A stretch of 35,007 bases of DNA, taken from positions 1 through 35,007 of the forward strand of contig JAUHWU010000022.1 of NCBI GenBank assembly GCA_030427065.1, given 5' to 3'. The position numbers and the translations under genes were made by a program. The DNA is from Gammaproteobacteria bacterium (GTDB lineage Bacteria; Pseudomonadota; Gammaproteobacteria; Pseudomonadales; Pseudohongiellaceae). This document shows, one piece after another, positions 1 to 11,376 of this stretch. The notes under the pieces are model-generated. The model was not told the origin of the DNA. It searched no databases and saw only the letters and a program-made list of their open reading frames with translations. The stretch's first letter is position 1. Each line of letters begins with the position of its first letter.

Positions 1-86
1 TTTTTGAGGACATTAAGTCCTCCAATAAGCACCATGGGAGCATCATTGGCTATAGCTATATCGCCTACCGTAATAGTACTTGTCAT
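1..86 (-). CDS. kdsA: KDO-8-phosphate synthase, N-terminal fragment
   Basis: Only the first 28 codons lie in the window; the gene runs off the left edge. The visible start reads MTSTITVGDIAIAND, followed by a VLIGGLNVL stretch. This matches the KdsA N-terminus (GDI-x-IAND, then V-L-F-G-G-M-N-V-L in E. coli). KdsA condenses phosphoenolpyruvate with arabinose 5-phosphate to make KDO-8-phosphate for the inner core of lipopolysaccharide. The ATG lies 26 nt after the pyrG stop on the same strand, and pyrG-kdsA adjacency is the Pseudomonas-type order, so it is probably co-transcribed with pyrG. The identification rests on a short N-terminal match plus context. Confidence 0.85.
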   Translation of the reverse strand, partial: MTSTITVGDIAIANDAPMVLIGGLNVLK

Positions 87-112
87 TAAGTGCGTGCCTT
101 TCTGGATGCGAG

Positions 113-1780
<1,668 letters not shown>

Positions 1781-1788
1781 TTAGGGTC

Positions 1789-1819
1789 CATCAGTTCTTT
1801 TTAGTCTATGTTTCTGATG
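1789..1819 (-). other. Inverted repeat in the pyrG leader
   Basis: CATCAG at 1789-1794 pairs with CTGATG at 1814-1819 around a 19-nt A/T-rich loop. It lies 9 nt upstream of the pyrG ATG, so in mRNA it would cover the normal ribosome-binding position. There is no U-tract, so it is not an intrinsic terminator. A role in controlling pyrG translation is inference only; a 6-bp stem with a large loop can occur by chance. Confidence 0.3.
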
Positions 1820-1842
1820 GAAGTGCAGGTTATCAGATAGCC

Positions 1843-3210
1843 TTAGTAGCCACAATGCAAATCTTCTCTTTGCCACTGAAATTTATATAATTTTTTATTG
1901 TTATGCGGCGCACTTTTTTTCATATATTTATCGCAGATAAAGAGGTCAGCCACTGCGATCAATGCATTATCATGATAAATCAAGGGCGTTACGGGCCGAA
2001 GCCAGGGTGGGACATCATAGTCAGGAAGAATTTTTTTTAGCGCCCGGGTTTTTCTGCCCGCCGGTTTAAGCTGCTCTCCCCCTTGTTTAAATCCCACCTC
2101 AAGGATGTCTCCCGGAACCAATGCCACCCCCTCGCCATCACTTTCTACCAAAACCAGTGTACCCAACTCACCTGGCAATCTACAAGGATTGGCGGTGTTC
2201 CAGGTCATTCTGCCGGATTCTGGAACCGTAGTTTGCGGCAAAACAATATAAAGATGGGAAGCAAAACGCCGAAGTTCAAAACGCTGGCCGGCCTTCCCCC
2301 AACTCACCACTGGTATAGCATCCTGTTGCGCCGGAATTAAAACCTGAAAAATCTGCTCGATAACATTGAAATCAGGGGCAGGAATCCGCTGTGATTGTTC
2401 AAGCTGCAGGAACCAGGAGCGAACGATATTTCGCTGTCGTAGACCATTGAACTGCTGTAATGCTGAAAGGTCCAGCTTGTGGATACCCCTGAGCACCCGG
2501 CCCAGATCCTGACTACCCAGTTCCTTTTGCAGGAGCTCCCCTTCTTCAGCAAGCTGCGCAAAGCGTTGCCAGTTTTTTTGGAATCCGGGCCAGCGAGCAC
2601 CCAGCAGTGGCATGACTTTCTGTCTCAAATAGTTGCGGTCAAAGTCGACCACGCTATTACTTTCATCCTCAATCCATTCCAAACTGTGTTCTCTGGCATA
2701 ACTGGCAAGCGCTTCACGGGTAATGTGAAGCAGAGGTCGACTCATTTTCCCATTACCCAATGGTCTCTCCAAAGCCATGCCTGACATTCCCCTTAAGCCG
2801 GTACCACGCAGCAAGCGGAACAACAGCGTTTCTGCCTGATCGTCCAGATGATGCGCCGTGAACACATATCCCCCTTGTTCGACAGCTTTTGAAAACACTG
2901 CCAGCCGTTTGTTCCTTGCGGCATCCTCAAGTCCCTTGCCGTCTTTTTCCACACGCACTTCCTCGACAATCAATGGCACATTAAAGGAATCACAGACACT
3001 CTGGCAGTGCTTTACCCAGGCCTGGGCATTTGAACTCAAACCGTGATTCACATGGAGCGCCGCCAGCTTTGCCTTAAATTGACCAGCCTGTTTGAGTGCA
3101 CAAAGTGCATGCAGCAATACATGGGAATCCATGCCACCACTGTAGGCGACATGACAATTGACATCCTCGTCGGGGAGAAAAGGAAGAAGCTGTTGTGGGG
3201 AAAAGGCCAT
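1843..3210 (-). CDS. tilS: tRNA(Ile)-lysidine synthase
   Basis: Attaches lysine to C34 of the minor tRNA-Ile (CAU anticodon) using ATP. This changes codon reading from AUG to AUA and aminoacylation from Met to Ile. The PP-loop ATP-pyrophosphatase motif SGGMDS is at residues 24-29, and the following core contains AAHHLDDQAETLLFRLLRGT-like residues typical of TilS. The C-terminal part holds the RNA-binding domains, with PDYDVPPWLR near the end. Length is 455 residues (E. coli 432). The ATG start is supported by a GAGG Shine-Dalgarno at 3219-3222. It sits 60 nt downstream of accA and 62 nt upstream of pyrG, in the same order as in Pseudomonas. Confidence 0.96.
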   Translation of the reverse strand: MAFSPQQLLPFLPDEDVNCHVAYSGGMDSHVLLHALCALKQAGQFKAKLAALHVNHGLSSNAQAWVKHCQSVCDSFNVPLIVEEVRVEKDGKGLEDAARNKRLAVFSKAVEQGGYVFTAHHLDDQAETLLFRLLRGTGLRGMSGMALERPLGNGKMSRPLLHITREALASYAREHSLEWIEDESNSVVDFDRNYLRQKVMPLLGARWPGFQKNWQRFAQLAEEGELLQKELGSQDLGRVLRGIHKLDLSALQQFNGLRQRNIVRSWFLQLEQSQRIPAPDFNVIEQIFQVLIPAQQDAIPVVSWGKAGQRFELRRFASHLYIVLPQTTVPESGRMTWNTANPCRLPGELGTLVLVESDGEGVALVPGDILEVGFKQGGEQLKPAGRKTRALKKILPDYDVPPWLRPVTPLIYHDNALIAVADLFICDKYMKKSAPHNNKKLYKFQWQREDLHCGY

Positions 3211-3270
3211 ATTGCATGCCTCGGCGGCATTAGATTATCGCGCGCTGGTGAGTGTCATCACTTACCTGTG

Positions 3271-4224
3271 CTACTGGGAGCTGCCATGGCTCATCAGACG
3301 TTTGTAGCGTCGCTGAACCAAGGCATCCATATCCATATTTTTGAATTGCTGAAGCTGTTCAATGAGACTTTCCCTGATGGAGTCAGCCATCTGCCTGATA
3401 TCACGGTGGGCACCACCCAAAGGCTCCTTGATGGTTGAGTCGACAATACCAAGCTCTTCGAGTCTTTCCGAGGTTACCCCCATGGCTTTGGCTGCATCAG
3501 CCTTGTGATCTGAGGATTTCCACAGGATCGTGGCACAGCCTTCTGGAGAGATGACGAAATAGGTGGAATACTGGAGCATATTCAGATGATCACACACTCC
3601 TATCGCAATAGCGCCTCCAGAGTTACCTTCCCCGGTAACCGTGGCAATAATAGGCGTTCTTAACCGGGACATAACGGCAAGGTTTTCGGCGATAGCTTCA
3701 TTGATGCCACGGGCTTCAGAATCAATTCCCGGATAAGCACCCGGGGTATCGATAAAGGTTAACACTGGCAAGGAATAACGTTCCGCCATCAGCATCAAGC
3801 GACGGGCTTTTCGATACCCTTCCGGTTTTGGCATGCCGAAATTACGCTTTACTTTTTCCTTGGTACTGCGCCCCTTTTGATGCCCGATAATCATTACCGG
3901 CATGTCTTCAAGCCTGCCGACACCACCTATCAGTGCCTGATCATCAGCAAAATATCTATCTCCATGCAGCTCATCAAAATCAGTAAAAATATGTTCTATA
4001 AAGTCTTCTGTATATGGCCGCAATGGATGCCTTGCCAATAATGAAATCTGCCAGGGCGTTAGCGATGAGAATATTTTTTCTGTCAGCTTATGGCTTTTGT
4101 CGCGGAGCTTGACGATTTCATCGTTAATGTTAAGTTTATTGTCCGCTCCTACTAAACGCAGTTCGTTAATCTTTACTTCAAGATCAGCAATAGGTTGTTC
4201 AAAATCGAGATAATCAGGATTCAT
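3271..4224 (-). CDS. accA: Acetyl-CoA carboxylase carboxyltransferase subunit alpha
   Basis: Alpha half of the carboxyltransferase, which with AccD moves CO2 from biotinylated AccB to acetyl-CoA to form malonyl-CoA, the first committed step of fatty acid synthesis. The chain shows the family landmarks [48 protein letters not shown] and [15 protein letters not shown] place the start at the ATG at 4224 ([11 protein letters not shown], 317 residues, E. coli 319). This matches the family N-terminus MSLNFLDFEQP. A GTG five codons further up (4239) is in frame, but its extension is not family-like. Neither start has a good Shine-Dalgarno. The gene follows dnaE after a 164-nt gap in which I see no clear promoter. 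Confidence 0.97.
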   Translation of the reverse strand: MNPDYLDFEQPIADLEVKINELRLVGADNKLNINDEIVKLRDKSHKLTEKIFSSLTPWQISLLARHPLRPYTEDFIEHIFTDFDELHGDRYFADDQALIGGVGRLEDMPVMIIGHQKGRSTKEKVKRNFGMPKPEGYRKARRLMLMAERYSLPVLTFIDTPGAYPGIDSEARGINEAIAENLAVMSRLRTPIIATVTGEGNSGGAIAIGVCDHLNMLQYSTYFVISPEGCATILWKSSDHKADAAKAMGVTSERLEELGIVDSTIKEPLGGAHRDIRQMADSIRESLIEQLQQFKNMDMDALVQRRYKRLMSHGSSQ

Positions 4225-4388
4225 GTTATTTAAGACCACTATTTAATGAATTACTGTGTAAATATTGTGTTTTTAAGACATTTGCATCTATCAAATTTGC
4301 CTGTAGCAAAGTCAGTACACATCCGCTATTTGAGTATTTGTCCATTGTACCGGTTTCCTGTCCGCCAAATAACAGATGATGAAGTTTT

Positions 4389-7300
4389 CTAACGGTAATT
4401 TACGCGGATTTGGTTTGCACCATACTGTTCCCGGAGCTTATGAAGCAATTCATCCTCCACATGGACACGCCACTGCTTGCCAAGCAAAATGCTTCCGCTC
4501 ACTCCCCGTCTGGAATAATTAACAACCACGTCACAGGTATTGTCATGGCTGTTATCATAGGCATTGTGATTCGTACCATTGTGGAAGGGGCTTGCGCTAT
4601 TGTTAGCGCTGTCGTTAGCACAATCACTGTATTCGGCAAGGATACCCTGTAAAATTTGCAGGGATTCTACAGGCAAATTCTCCTCGTGCAAGTTCAGGGT
4701 AATATTCCTGACATATTGCTGGCGCGCATCCTTGAAGGAAATAAGCTTGCGGGCACGAATCTGTAATTGGCTATTGCCGCTGTATTCATCGACGCTCACC
4801 ACCCCTTCTACAAAAACAACAATATCTTTGCTTAGCAGCTCCCGGCAACTTTCATAGACCTCTCCGAAAAGAGAAACTTCAATGCGCGCACTGCGGTCAT
4901 CGAGCGTAAGAATGGCAATAGTGTCTCCGCGTTTGCTTTTAATAATACGCATATCGTGAATCAGACCTATTACCATCTGCGTACTTTTGTCCGCTTTCAG
5001 GTTAACAATGCGATTCTTTGTCATGAGCTGGATTTCTGGTAGATATTCCTCAATGGGATGACCTGACAGATAAAGACCAAGGGAATCCTTTTCCTCCTGC
5101 AGACGTCGTTGTTCACTCCAGGGTCTGACATTTCGATAATTGGAATAAATATCTTCGGCATTGTCATCAGGCACAAGATCACCAAACATATCGGCAACTC
5201 CGCTGGCCTGAGTCCGGTCACTTTGTTCGGCCGTTTTAACCGCCTCACTCATACATGCCAGGAGCACGGCTCGATCAGCACCAAAGTTATCCATGGCGCC
5301 CGAGCGAATCAAGGCTTCTATTGCGCGTTTGTTTAGCACAGACATATTAATACGGTTACAGAAATCAAACAGGTTGGTAAAAGGCCCACTTTCCTCCCTG
5401 ACTGCAATAATGTTCCCGATAGGCCCTTCCCCCAGCCCCTTGATAGCACCCAGTCCATAAATTATCCTGCCCTGATCGTCCACAGTGAAGGAGTAACGAC
5501 CACTGTTTACATCCGGCGAAATAATGGGGATTTCCATGCGCCGGCATTCTTCAATAAGGATTACTATCTTGTCAGTATTCTGCATATCTGCAGAAAGCAC
5601 CGCAGCCATAAAATGAGCGGGATAGTAATACTTGAGCCATGCCGTCTGATATGACACCAGGGCATAAGCGGCTGAGTGGGATTTATTAAAGCCGTAATCA
5701 GCAAACTTTTCCATAAGATCGAAAATGGTTTCTGCCTGCTTCGCATCAATCCCCTTGTTGGCTGCTCCCGCAAGAAAGATCTCCCGTTGCTCCTGCATTT
5801 CCTGGGGTTTTTTCTTGCCCATGGCACGTCGAAGCATATCCGCTCCACCGAGCGTGTAATCGGCAAGTACCTGGGCTATTTGCATGACCTGTTCCTGGTA
5901 AAGAATTACACCATAGGTGTTTTTCAGAACCGGCTCGAGATCGGGATGCGGGTAGCTAACTGACATGCGCCCGTGCTTTCGATTAATAAAATCATCCACC
6001 ATGCCCGACCCCAGGGGGCCCGGACGAAACAGCGCAACCAGAGCAATGATGTCTTCAAAGTTACTTGGTTTGAGGCGTTTGATCAGGTCTTTCATGCCAC
6101 GTGATTCAAGCTGAAAAATCGCTGTGGTGTCACCCTGTTCCAACATTCTGTAAACGGCCGGATCATCCAGCGGGATGAAGTTAATGTCTACAACAGCTTG
6201 GCTTTGCTGTTCTGCCTTGCTCTGTGTCGGGCTCGGCGTACTGTCCAGGGGGCGAATATTGGCCCCATTAATCATTTTCACGGCCCAATCAATAATGGTC
6301 AGTGTGCGCAGTCCAAGAAAGTCGAACTTCACCAGGCCGGCACTTTCTACATCGTTCTTGTCATATTGGGTGACAAGATTGCTGCCGGTTTCATCACAGT
6401 AAAGCGGAGAAAAATCAGTCAGCTTGGTCGGTGCAATAACCACACCTCCGGCATGCTTGCCTACATTACGAATGATACCTTCCAGTTTGAAGGCCATTTC
6501 CATGATTTCTTCAGCTTCTTCATCCGTTTCGATCAATTCAACCAACTGCTTTTCCTGTTCCAGGGCTTTATGCAGCGTCATACCAACTTCAAAGGGAACC
6601 AGTTTCGATAGCTTGTCTGCCAGTCCATAGGATTTACCCTGTACTCGACCTACATCACGAATAACGGCTTTGGCCGCCATGGTGCCGAAGGTAATAATCT
6701 GGGAAACGGCTTCCTGGCCATAGAGTTCAGCCACATGCTCTATCACCCGATCCCGACCTTCCATGCAGAAGTCCACATCAAAATCCGGCATTGATACACG
6801 TTCCGGATTAAGAAAACGCTCAAACAGCAAATCATAGGCCAGGGGATCAAGATCGGTAATTTTCAATACATAGGCCACCAGCGAGCCCGCACCGGAGCCC
6901 CTGCCGGGCCCTACCGGAATACCGTTATTTTTCGCCCATTGAATGAATTCCATCACGATCAGGAAATAACCCGGAAATCCCATCTGGTTGATGATATCCA
7001 GCTCAAAATCCAGACGTGCCTGATATTGCTTTGTTATCTCGGCAAAATCGTCAGCCTCTTTATCAAAAGTGCTTTCCAGACGCTCTTTAAGTCCGTTTTC
7101 ACTTTCCTGTCGCATAAACTCAGCCACAGTCAGTCCATCAGGAATAGGATAATTAGGCAAATACGGTTTCCCCAATTCAAGGGACAAGGTGCAGCGACGC
7201 GCTATTTCTACGGTGTTTTCCAGCGCCTCGGGGATATCCCTGAACAATTCCTGCATTTCTTCAACAGTTCGTAAATATTGCTCTTCAGAATAGACTCTGG

Positions 7301-7991
7301 GTCTTCTTGGGTCATCGAGGGTTCGACGTTCATTGATACACACCCTGGCTTCGTGGGCTTCAAATTCATCTCTTTCAAGAAAACGGACATCATTGGTTGC
7401 CACTACGGGAACATCGAATTTTTCGGCAAGTGCCACGGCCTGCTGAATATATTCCTCTTCCCCGGGACGACTGGTTCTCTGCAGTTCCAGGTAGAAATTT
7501 TGCGGAAAGATAGTTGTTAACTCGGCCAGTGATTGTTCAGCCAGAGCCATGTCCTGATTCAGAATTGCCTTGCCAATCTCTCCCGCACGCCCCCCTGACA
7601 ATGCAATAAGTCCATCAGATTTATCCCTGAGCCAGCTGCGTTTTATATAAGGATTGCCTCTGAACTGTCCTTCAAGGTGGGCTCTGGATATCAGCTCAAT
7701 AAGGTTTTTGTAACCAGCCAGATTTTTTGCCAGCAGGACAAGAATAGAGATATTTTCGGGATTATCATCATCTGCTACCAGCACATCACAACCGCAAATG
7801 GGTTTAATTCCAGCCTGATTGGCGGCGGTATAAAACTTGATCAGGGCATACAGATTGACATGATCTGTAATTGCCACCGCAGGCATTTCAAGCTCTGCTG
7901 TTTTTGCAGCAAGCGCTTTAACCCGGACCAGTCCATCAATAACAGAATATTCCGAATGCACACGCAGGTGAACGAATCCCTTCTCACTCAT
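4389..7991 (-). CDS. dnaE: DNA polymerase III subunit alpha
   Basis: Catalytic subunit of the replicative DNA polymerase (C-family, DnaE1 type). It has an N-terminal PHP domain (HLRVHSEYSVIDGL and AITDHVNLY near residues 8-45) and the polymerase palm with catalytic D403 and D405 in PDFDVDF and D557 in KFDFLGLRT. The fingers and little-finger region, the (HhH)2 region and an OB fold (VIGLIHDMRIIKSKRGD) follow. Length is 1200 residues against 1160 in E. coli. The excess lies mainly in two places: a Ser/Gln-rich insert at about 578-600 and an Asn/Ser/His-rich insert at about 1120-1154, near the C-terminus where partner-binding elements lie. The gene is separated from rnhB by 256 nt and may have its own promoter there. 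Confidence 0.98.
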   Translation of the reverse strand: MSEKGFVHLRVHSEYSVIDGLVRVKALAAKTAELEMPAVAITDHVNLYALIKFYTAANQAGIKPICGCDVLVADDDNPENISILVLLAKNLAGYKNLIELISRAHLEGQFRGNPYIKRSWLRDKSDGLIALSGGRAGEIGKAILNQDMALAEQSLAELTTIFPQNFYLELQRTSRPGEEEYIQQAVALAEKFDVPVVATNDVRFLERDEFEAHEARVCINERRTLDDPRRPRVYSEEQYLRTVEEMQELFRDIPEALENTVEIARRCTLSLELGKPYLPNYPIPDGLTVAEFMRQESENGLKERLESTFDKEADDFAEITKQYQARLDFELDIINQMGFPGYFLIVMEFIQWAKNNGIPVGPGRGSGAGSLVAYVLKITDLDPLAYDLLFERFLNPERVSMPDFDVDFCMEGRDRVIEHVAELYGQEAVSQIITFGTMAAKAVIRDVGRVQGKSYGLADKLSKLVPFEVGMTLHKALEQEKQLVELIETDEEAEEIMEMAFKLEGIIRNVGKHAGGVVIAPTKLTDFSPLYCDETGSNLVTQYDKNDVESAGLVKFDFLGLRTLTIIDWAVKMINGANIRPLDSTPSPTQSKAEQQSQAVVDINFIPLDDPAVYRMLEQGDTTAIFQLESRGMKDLIKRLKPSNFEDIIALVALFRPGPLGSGMVDDFINRKHGRMSVSYPHPDLEPVLKNTYGVILYQEQVMQIAQVLADYTLGGADMLRRAMGKKKPQEMQEQREIFLAGAANKGIDAKQAETIFDLMEKFADYGFNKSHSAAYALVSYQTAWLKYYYPAHFMAAVLSADMQNTDKIVILIEECRRMEIPIISPDVNSGRYSFTVDDQGRIIYGLGAIKGLGEGPIGNIIAVREESGPFTNLFDFCNRINMSVLNKRAIEALIRSGAMDNFGADRAVLLACMSEAVKTAEQSDRTQASGVADMFGDLVPDDNAEDIYSNYRNVRPWSEQRRLQEEKDSLGLYLSGHPIEEYLPEIQLMTKNRIVNLKADKSTQMVIGLIHDMRIIKSKRGDTIAILTLDDRSARIEVSLFGEVYESCRELLSKDIVVFVEGVVSVDEYSGNSQLQIRARKLISFKDARQQYVRNITLNLHEENLPVESLQILQGILAEYSDCANDSANNSASPFHNGTNHNAYDNSHDNTCDVVVNYSRRGVSGSILLGKQWRVHVEDELLHKLREQYGANQIRVNYR

Positions 7992-8051
7992 TGTAAGGCA
8001 CTCATTGTAGTCTGCTCATAGTGATTTCAATTCCTGATACCGATGCATGTG

Positions 8052-8081
8052 TTTATACAGCTTAGCCGTGTGCTGGGTGAA
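8052..8081 (-). promoter_or_regulatory. Candidate sigma-70 promoter for dnaE
   Basis: On the minus strand TTCACC (8076-8081) is followed after 18 nt by TATAAA (8052-8057). The transcript would start about 55 nt before the dnaE ATG. Both hexamers are imperfect and this is pattern matching only. The rest of the 256-nt gap (7992-8247) shows no gene. A second TATAAA occurs further upstream on the same strand, without a good -35. Confidence 0.25.
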
Positions 8082-8247
8082 TTTATTCTTTAACCATCTA
8101 CAACACCGGGTTGAAGCGGCTTTGATTAAGCCAGCTTATCAGCTAAATCATGCAGATGACGGGCAAAATTCTTTTGGAAAGTTTACCCAGAATAGATCCT
8201 GTTTTATACCCTGAAGCGCTTTCACACTAGACTTAATCAGAGGTTCC

Positions 8248-8856
8248 TTAAATAAACAATTTTGCTACTGGCCCAAATGACTTTCTGTGGATCGGTGTCG
8301 GGCCAAGTCGTTCGAGTGCATCCATATGTGCCTTGGTTGGATAGCCCTTATGCTGCGCCAGCCCATAGCCTGGATAAATTGAATCAAGTGCCTGAATAGC
8401 ATTATCCCGGAACACTTTGGCCAGGATTGATGCCGCAGCAATAGCCGCAATTCTGCCATCGCCTTTTACTATTGCTTCACTGCCATACCGCCATTCAGGG
8501 CAACGATTACCATCGACATAAACAAGATCAGGGCAAATAGAAAGACTGTCCACCGCTCTTTTCATGGCCAGTAAACTGGCCTGCAAAATATTCAACCGAT
8601 CTATTTCTTCTACACTGGCACTTGCTATCGAAAAGGCCAGTGCTTGTTGCTTGATGACTGGAAAAAGTTTTTCTCTTTGCTTTTCTGACAGTTTTTTGGA
8701 ATCACCCAAGCCCTCAATAGGCTGAGCAGAATCCAGTATGACTGCAGCAGCGACTACCTCACCGGCAAGGGGGCCTCGGCCGGCCTCATCAACACCTGCA
8801 ATAAATCTTATGCCGGTATGTTGATCCAGACAATTGGGAAGAACTATTTTTGGCAT
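8248..8856 (-). CDS. rnhB: Ribonuclease HII
   Basis: Cleaves RNA in RNA-DNA hybrids and removes single ribonucleotides misincorporated in DNA. The [10 protein letters not shown] motif gives catalytic D23 and E24. D115 lies in YVDGNRCP and D133 in KGDGR, completing the four acidic residues of the family. [11 protein letters not shown] and [11 protein letters not shown] are also typical. Length is 202 residues (E. coli 198). The start codon lies inside the end of lpxB (13-nt overlap, 8844-8856), which implies translational coupling; lpxB-rnhB-dnaE is the standard proteobacterial order. Confidence 0.97.
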   Translation of the reverse strand: MPKIVLPNCLDQHTGIRFIAGVDEAGRGPLAGEVVAAAVILDSAQPIEGLGDSKKLSEKQREKLFPVIKQQALAFSIASASVEEIDRLNILQASLLAMKRAVDSLSICPDLVYVDGNRCPEWRYGSEAIVKGDGRIAAIAAASILAKVFRDNAIQALDSIYPGYGLAQHKGYPTKAHMDALERLGPTPIHRKSFGPVAKLFI

Positions 8857-9986
8857 AATGCCAAGACTGCCTTTGCTGCGGTCTCGCTGGCATTGCGACG
8901 CAGGCTTTGATGAATAGCCTGCCAGGTAGATATTACCGCCTCGCGACTATCACTTTGCGTTAGTAACTTCTCAATTTCTGAAAACAATGCCCCGGGGCTG
9001 GCAGCTTCCTGTAACAGCTCCGGAACAATAGCCTGATCGGCCAGCAGATTGGGTAAGGAAATATAACGAGATTTTAACATCCGGGAAATAATTGCATAGG
9101 ATAAAGGAGCCATTCGATAAGCCACCACCATGGGCTTTTTCAGCAGCATGCCTTCCAGTGTTGCGGTTCCTGACGCCATCAACAGACAATCCGCGGCAGC
9201 CATCACAGTTCTTGATTGCCCCAGAATCAATTTGATAGATTCCAATCCCGCCTCTCCAAGCATTGTGGATATCTGTGCTTTACGGACTTCACCGGCGCAC
9301 GGAATCACAATGCTCAAATCCGGCCATTTTTTCAGGCAACATCGTGCCGTTTCCAGGAAAACCGGGCCCAGCCTGGAAACCTCACCCTGTCGCGAGCCAG
9401 GCAGTATAGCCAGGATTTTTTTATCCATTGGTAATGAAAGTGCAGAACGCGCTGCTACCACATCAACGTTCAGAGGTAACTCATCAGCCAGTGGATGGCC
9501 AATGCAGCATACCGGCACATTGTGTTGCTGATAGTATTTCTCTTCAAATGGAAACAACGTAAGCATCAGGTTAACTGCACGCTGAATTTTTTTTATTCTT
9601 CCCTGGCGCCAGGCCCAAACTGAAGGGCTGACATAATGTACCGTGGGAATACCCAATGCCTTGAGTTTGACTTCCAGTCCCAGATTAAAATCAGGGGAAT
9701 CTATACCAATAAAAACATCAGGCGGATTGTTTTTCAGATCCAGGTAAAAAGATTTTCTGATTCCCAGCAATTCGGGTAGACGTTTAAGAGGTTCAACGAG
9801 CCCCATGACTGCGAGGCGCTCCATGGCAACCCTTGAGACAAGACCGGCCTTTTCCATTTCGGGGCCGCCAATACCAGTAAAAGAGATCTCAGGGTGAAGC
9901 TTACGAAGTGAATGCATCAGCCCGGCACCCAGTAAATCCCCTGATGCTTCTCCAGCGAGAATCCCGACTTGGAGGGCTTTGCTCAT
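8844..9986 (-). CDS. lpxB: Lipid-A-disaccharide synthase
   Basis: Glycosyltransferase family 19 enzyme. It joins UDP-2,3-diacylglucosamine to lipid X to form the beta-1,6 disaccharide of lipid A on the inner face of the cytoplasmic membrane. The N-terminus has the signature [13 protein letters not shown]-like stretch ([10 protein letters not shown] at 12-21), followed by [35 protein letters not shown] and LPGSRQGEV. Length is 380 residues (E. coli 382). The gap to lpxA upstream is 108 nt, unusually wide for this pair. It contains a TATAAT on the minus strand at 10001-10006 but no matching -35. No clear Shine-Dalgarno precedes the ATG. Confidence 0.97.
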   Translation of the reverse strand: MSKALQVGILAGEASGDLLGAGLMHSLRKLHPEISFTGIGGPEMEKAGLVSRVAMERLAVMGLVEPLKRLPELLGIRKSFYLDLKNNPPDVFIGIDSPDFNLGLEVKLKALGIPTVHYVSPSVWAWRQGRIKKIQRAVNLMLTLFPFEEKYYQQHNVPVCCIGHPLADELPLNVDVVAARSALSLPMDKKILAILPGSRQGEVSRLGPVFLETARCCLKKWPDLSIVIPCAGEVRKAQISTMLGEAGLESIKLILGQSRTVMAAADCLLMASGTATLEGMLLKKPMVVAYRMAPLSYAIISRMLKSRYISLPNLLADQAIVPELLQEAASPGALFSEIEKLLTQSDSREAVISTWQAIHQSLRRNASETAAKAVLALCQK

Positions 9987-10094
9987 GTTAGTAACCAGTA
10001 ATTATATATTCGTGTAGTATCGAAGCATTTTTGTAAAACGGAAAAACCATTAAAGCAACAAGCTCATTGACGGTAACCAACAATCTCTGGATTG

Positions 10095-10865
10095 CTAGCG
10101 AATGATACCTTTTTGTGAGGCTTTAATTGAATCAATTAAGATCTGTATCTGTGCATGCTGTTCAACAAGAGGCTCCAGAAGCATTAATGCTTCTTCAATT
10201 TTGAGCCCCTGGCGGTAGATGATTTTATAGGCCTGTCTGATAGCTCTGATGGTCTGTTTCGAGAATCCGCGACGCTCAAGACCGGTAATATTGATACCTT
10301 TTGGTTCCGCCGGAGTCCCCTTGGCGATGACAAACGCCGGCACGTCCATATTGATATGGGTGAGCCCCCCGACAAAACTGTGTGCACCTATTCTGAGAAA
10401 CTGGTAAACACCTGCATAGCCACTCAATATAGCCCAGTCTTCTACGATGACATGGCCACTGACGGCGGCATTGTTTGAAAAGATTATGTGATTGCCAATA
10501 ATACAGTCATGGGCGACATGGGTGTAAGGCATGAAGAGATTATCTGAGCCTATTCGAGTAATTCCTCCTCCAGACTCAGTGCCCCGGTGAAGAGTTGCTC
10601 CTTCACGAACAATATTATTGTCTCCCATTTCGAGCCAGCTGACTTCGCCGTGGTATTTTTTGTCTGAGGGATCCTCTCCTACAGAGGCAAACTGGAAAAT
10701 ACGGTTATTTTTTCCAATACGGGTATGACTTTTAATGACGACGTGGGAGGCAATATTGCAGCCATCACCTATTTCAACTTCAGGGCCAATTACTGTCCAG
10801 GGCCCAATCGTGACATCCTTGCCAATCTTTGCGGAAGGATCGATTACAGGCTCATTGCCAATCAT
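10095..10865 (-). CDS. lpxA: UDP-N-acetylglucosamine acyltransferase
   Basis: First step of lipid A synthesis: transfers an R-3-hydroxyacyl chain from acyl carrier protein to the 3-OH of UDP-GlcNAc. The N-terminal two thirds are hexapeptide repeats (I-G-x-x-x-x) forming a left-handed beta helix. H116 and H119 in YTHVAHD match the family active site, with H119 equivalent to E. coli catalytic H125. The C-terminal helical part begins with RRGFSKQTIRAIRQAYK. Length is 256 residues (E. coli 262). The ATG shares one base with the fabZ stop codon (TAATG), so translation is very likely coupled. Confidence 0.98.
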   Translation of the reverse strand: MIGNEPVIDPSAKIGKDVTIGPWTVIGPEVEIGDGCNIASHVVIKSHTRIGKNNRIFQFASVGEDPSDKKYHGEVSWLEMGDNNIVREGATLHRGTESGGGITRIGSDNLFMPYTHVAHDCIIGNHIIFSNNAAVSGHVIVEDWAILSGYAGVYQFLRIGAHSFVGGLTHINMDVPAFVIAKGTPAEPKGINITGLERRGFSKQTIRAIRQAYKIIYRQGLKIEEALMLLEPLVEQHAQIQILIDSIKASQKGIIR

Positions 10866-11302
10866 TATTCCTTCCTTTCAGCACACAGTATGGTGGCCTC
10901 ACAGACAGTGGCTCCATCTACCGAAGCACGGCATACAAATCTGTAAATACCACGACGAACAGGGCCCATTTCTGCTTCAAGTATAAGCTGATCACCTGGT
11001 ACCACCGGCCGCTTTAAACGAACCTTATCTGCACCGACAAAATAATAAAGATAGCCATCCTTGGGCTTTTTTTCCTGCGATTTGAATCCAAGCACACCTG
11101 CGGCCTGCGCTAATGCTTCAATAATGAGAACACCCGGCATAATCGGCTTGCTTGGAAAATGGCCTTCGAAAAATTCTTCATTTGTAGTTACGTTCTTATA
11201 AGCCTTGATACGTTTGCCCAATTCAAGCTCTACTACACGGTCAACCATCAGGAATGGGTACCTTTGGGGTAAATACTCTTTAATATCACCAATATCCATC
11301 AT
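10865..11302 (-). CDS. fabZ: 3-hydroxyacyl-[acyl-carrier-protein] dehydratase
   Basis: Hot-dog fold dehydratase that removes water from 3-hydroxyacyl-ACP in fatty acid elongation. It competes with LpxA and LpxD for the same 3-hydroxyacyl-ACP pool, which explains its place between them. The motif [18 protein letters not shown] supplies catalytic H48 and E62. Length is 145 residues (E. coli 151). Two tandem ATG codons open the frame; an AGGAA lies 6-10 nt upstream, so either could be used. It overlaps lpxA by one base and follows lpxD after 74 nt containing a strong hairpin. Confidence 0.98.
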   Translation of the reverse strand: MMDIGDIKEYLPQRYPFLMVDRVVELELGKRIKAYKNVTTNEEFFEGHFPSKPIMPGVLIIEALAQAAGVLGFKSQEKKPKDGYLYYFVGADKVRLKRPVVPGDQLILEAEMGPVRRGIYRFVCRASVDGATVCEATILCAERKE

Positions 11303-11337
11303 AAGGAATTCCTGCTTTGCTCGGGGGTTAATATTGC

Positions 11338-11361
11338 CAATACCGCTTTCGGCAGGTATTG
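11338..11361 (-). other. Hairpin between lpxD and fabZ
   Basis: CAATACC and GGTATTG form a perfect 7-bp stem. After a one-base bulge, two further G-C pairs close a five-base loop. No run of T follows on the minus strand, so it does not look like an intrinsic terminator. It could be an RNA processing or stability element separating the lpxD and fabZ messages; that role is inferred. Confidence 0.5.
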
Positions 11362-11376
11362 CTCAAGGCTCATCAA

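Noticed and set aside
10001-10006. TATAAT on the minus strand just before lpxB
   Set aside because: No -35 at a suitable distance, and a start there would leave a leader of only about 8 nt without a ribosome-binding site.
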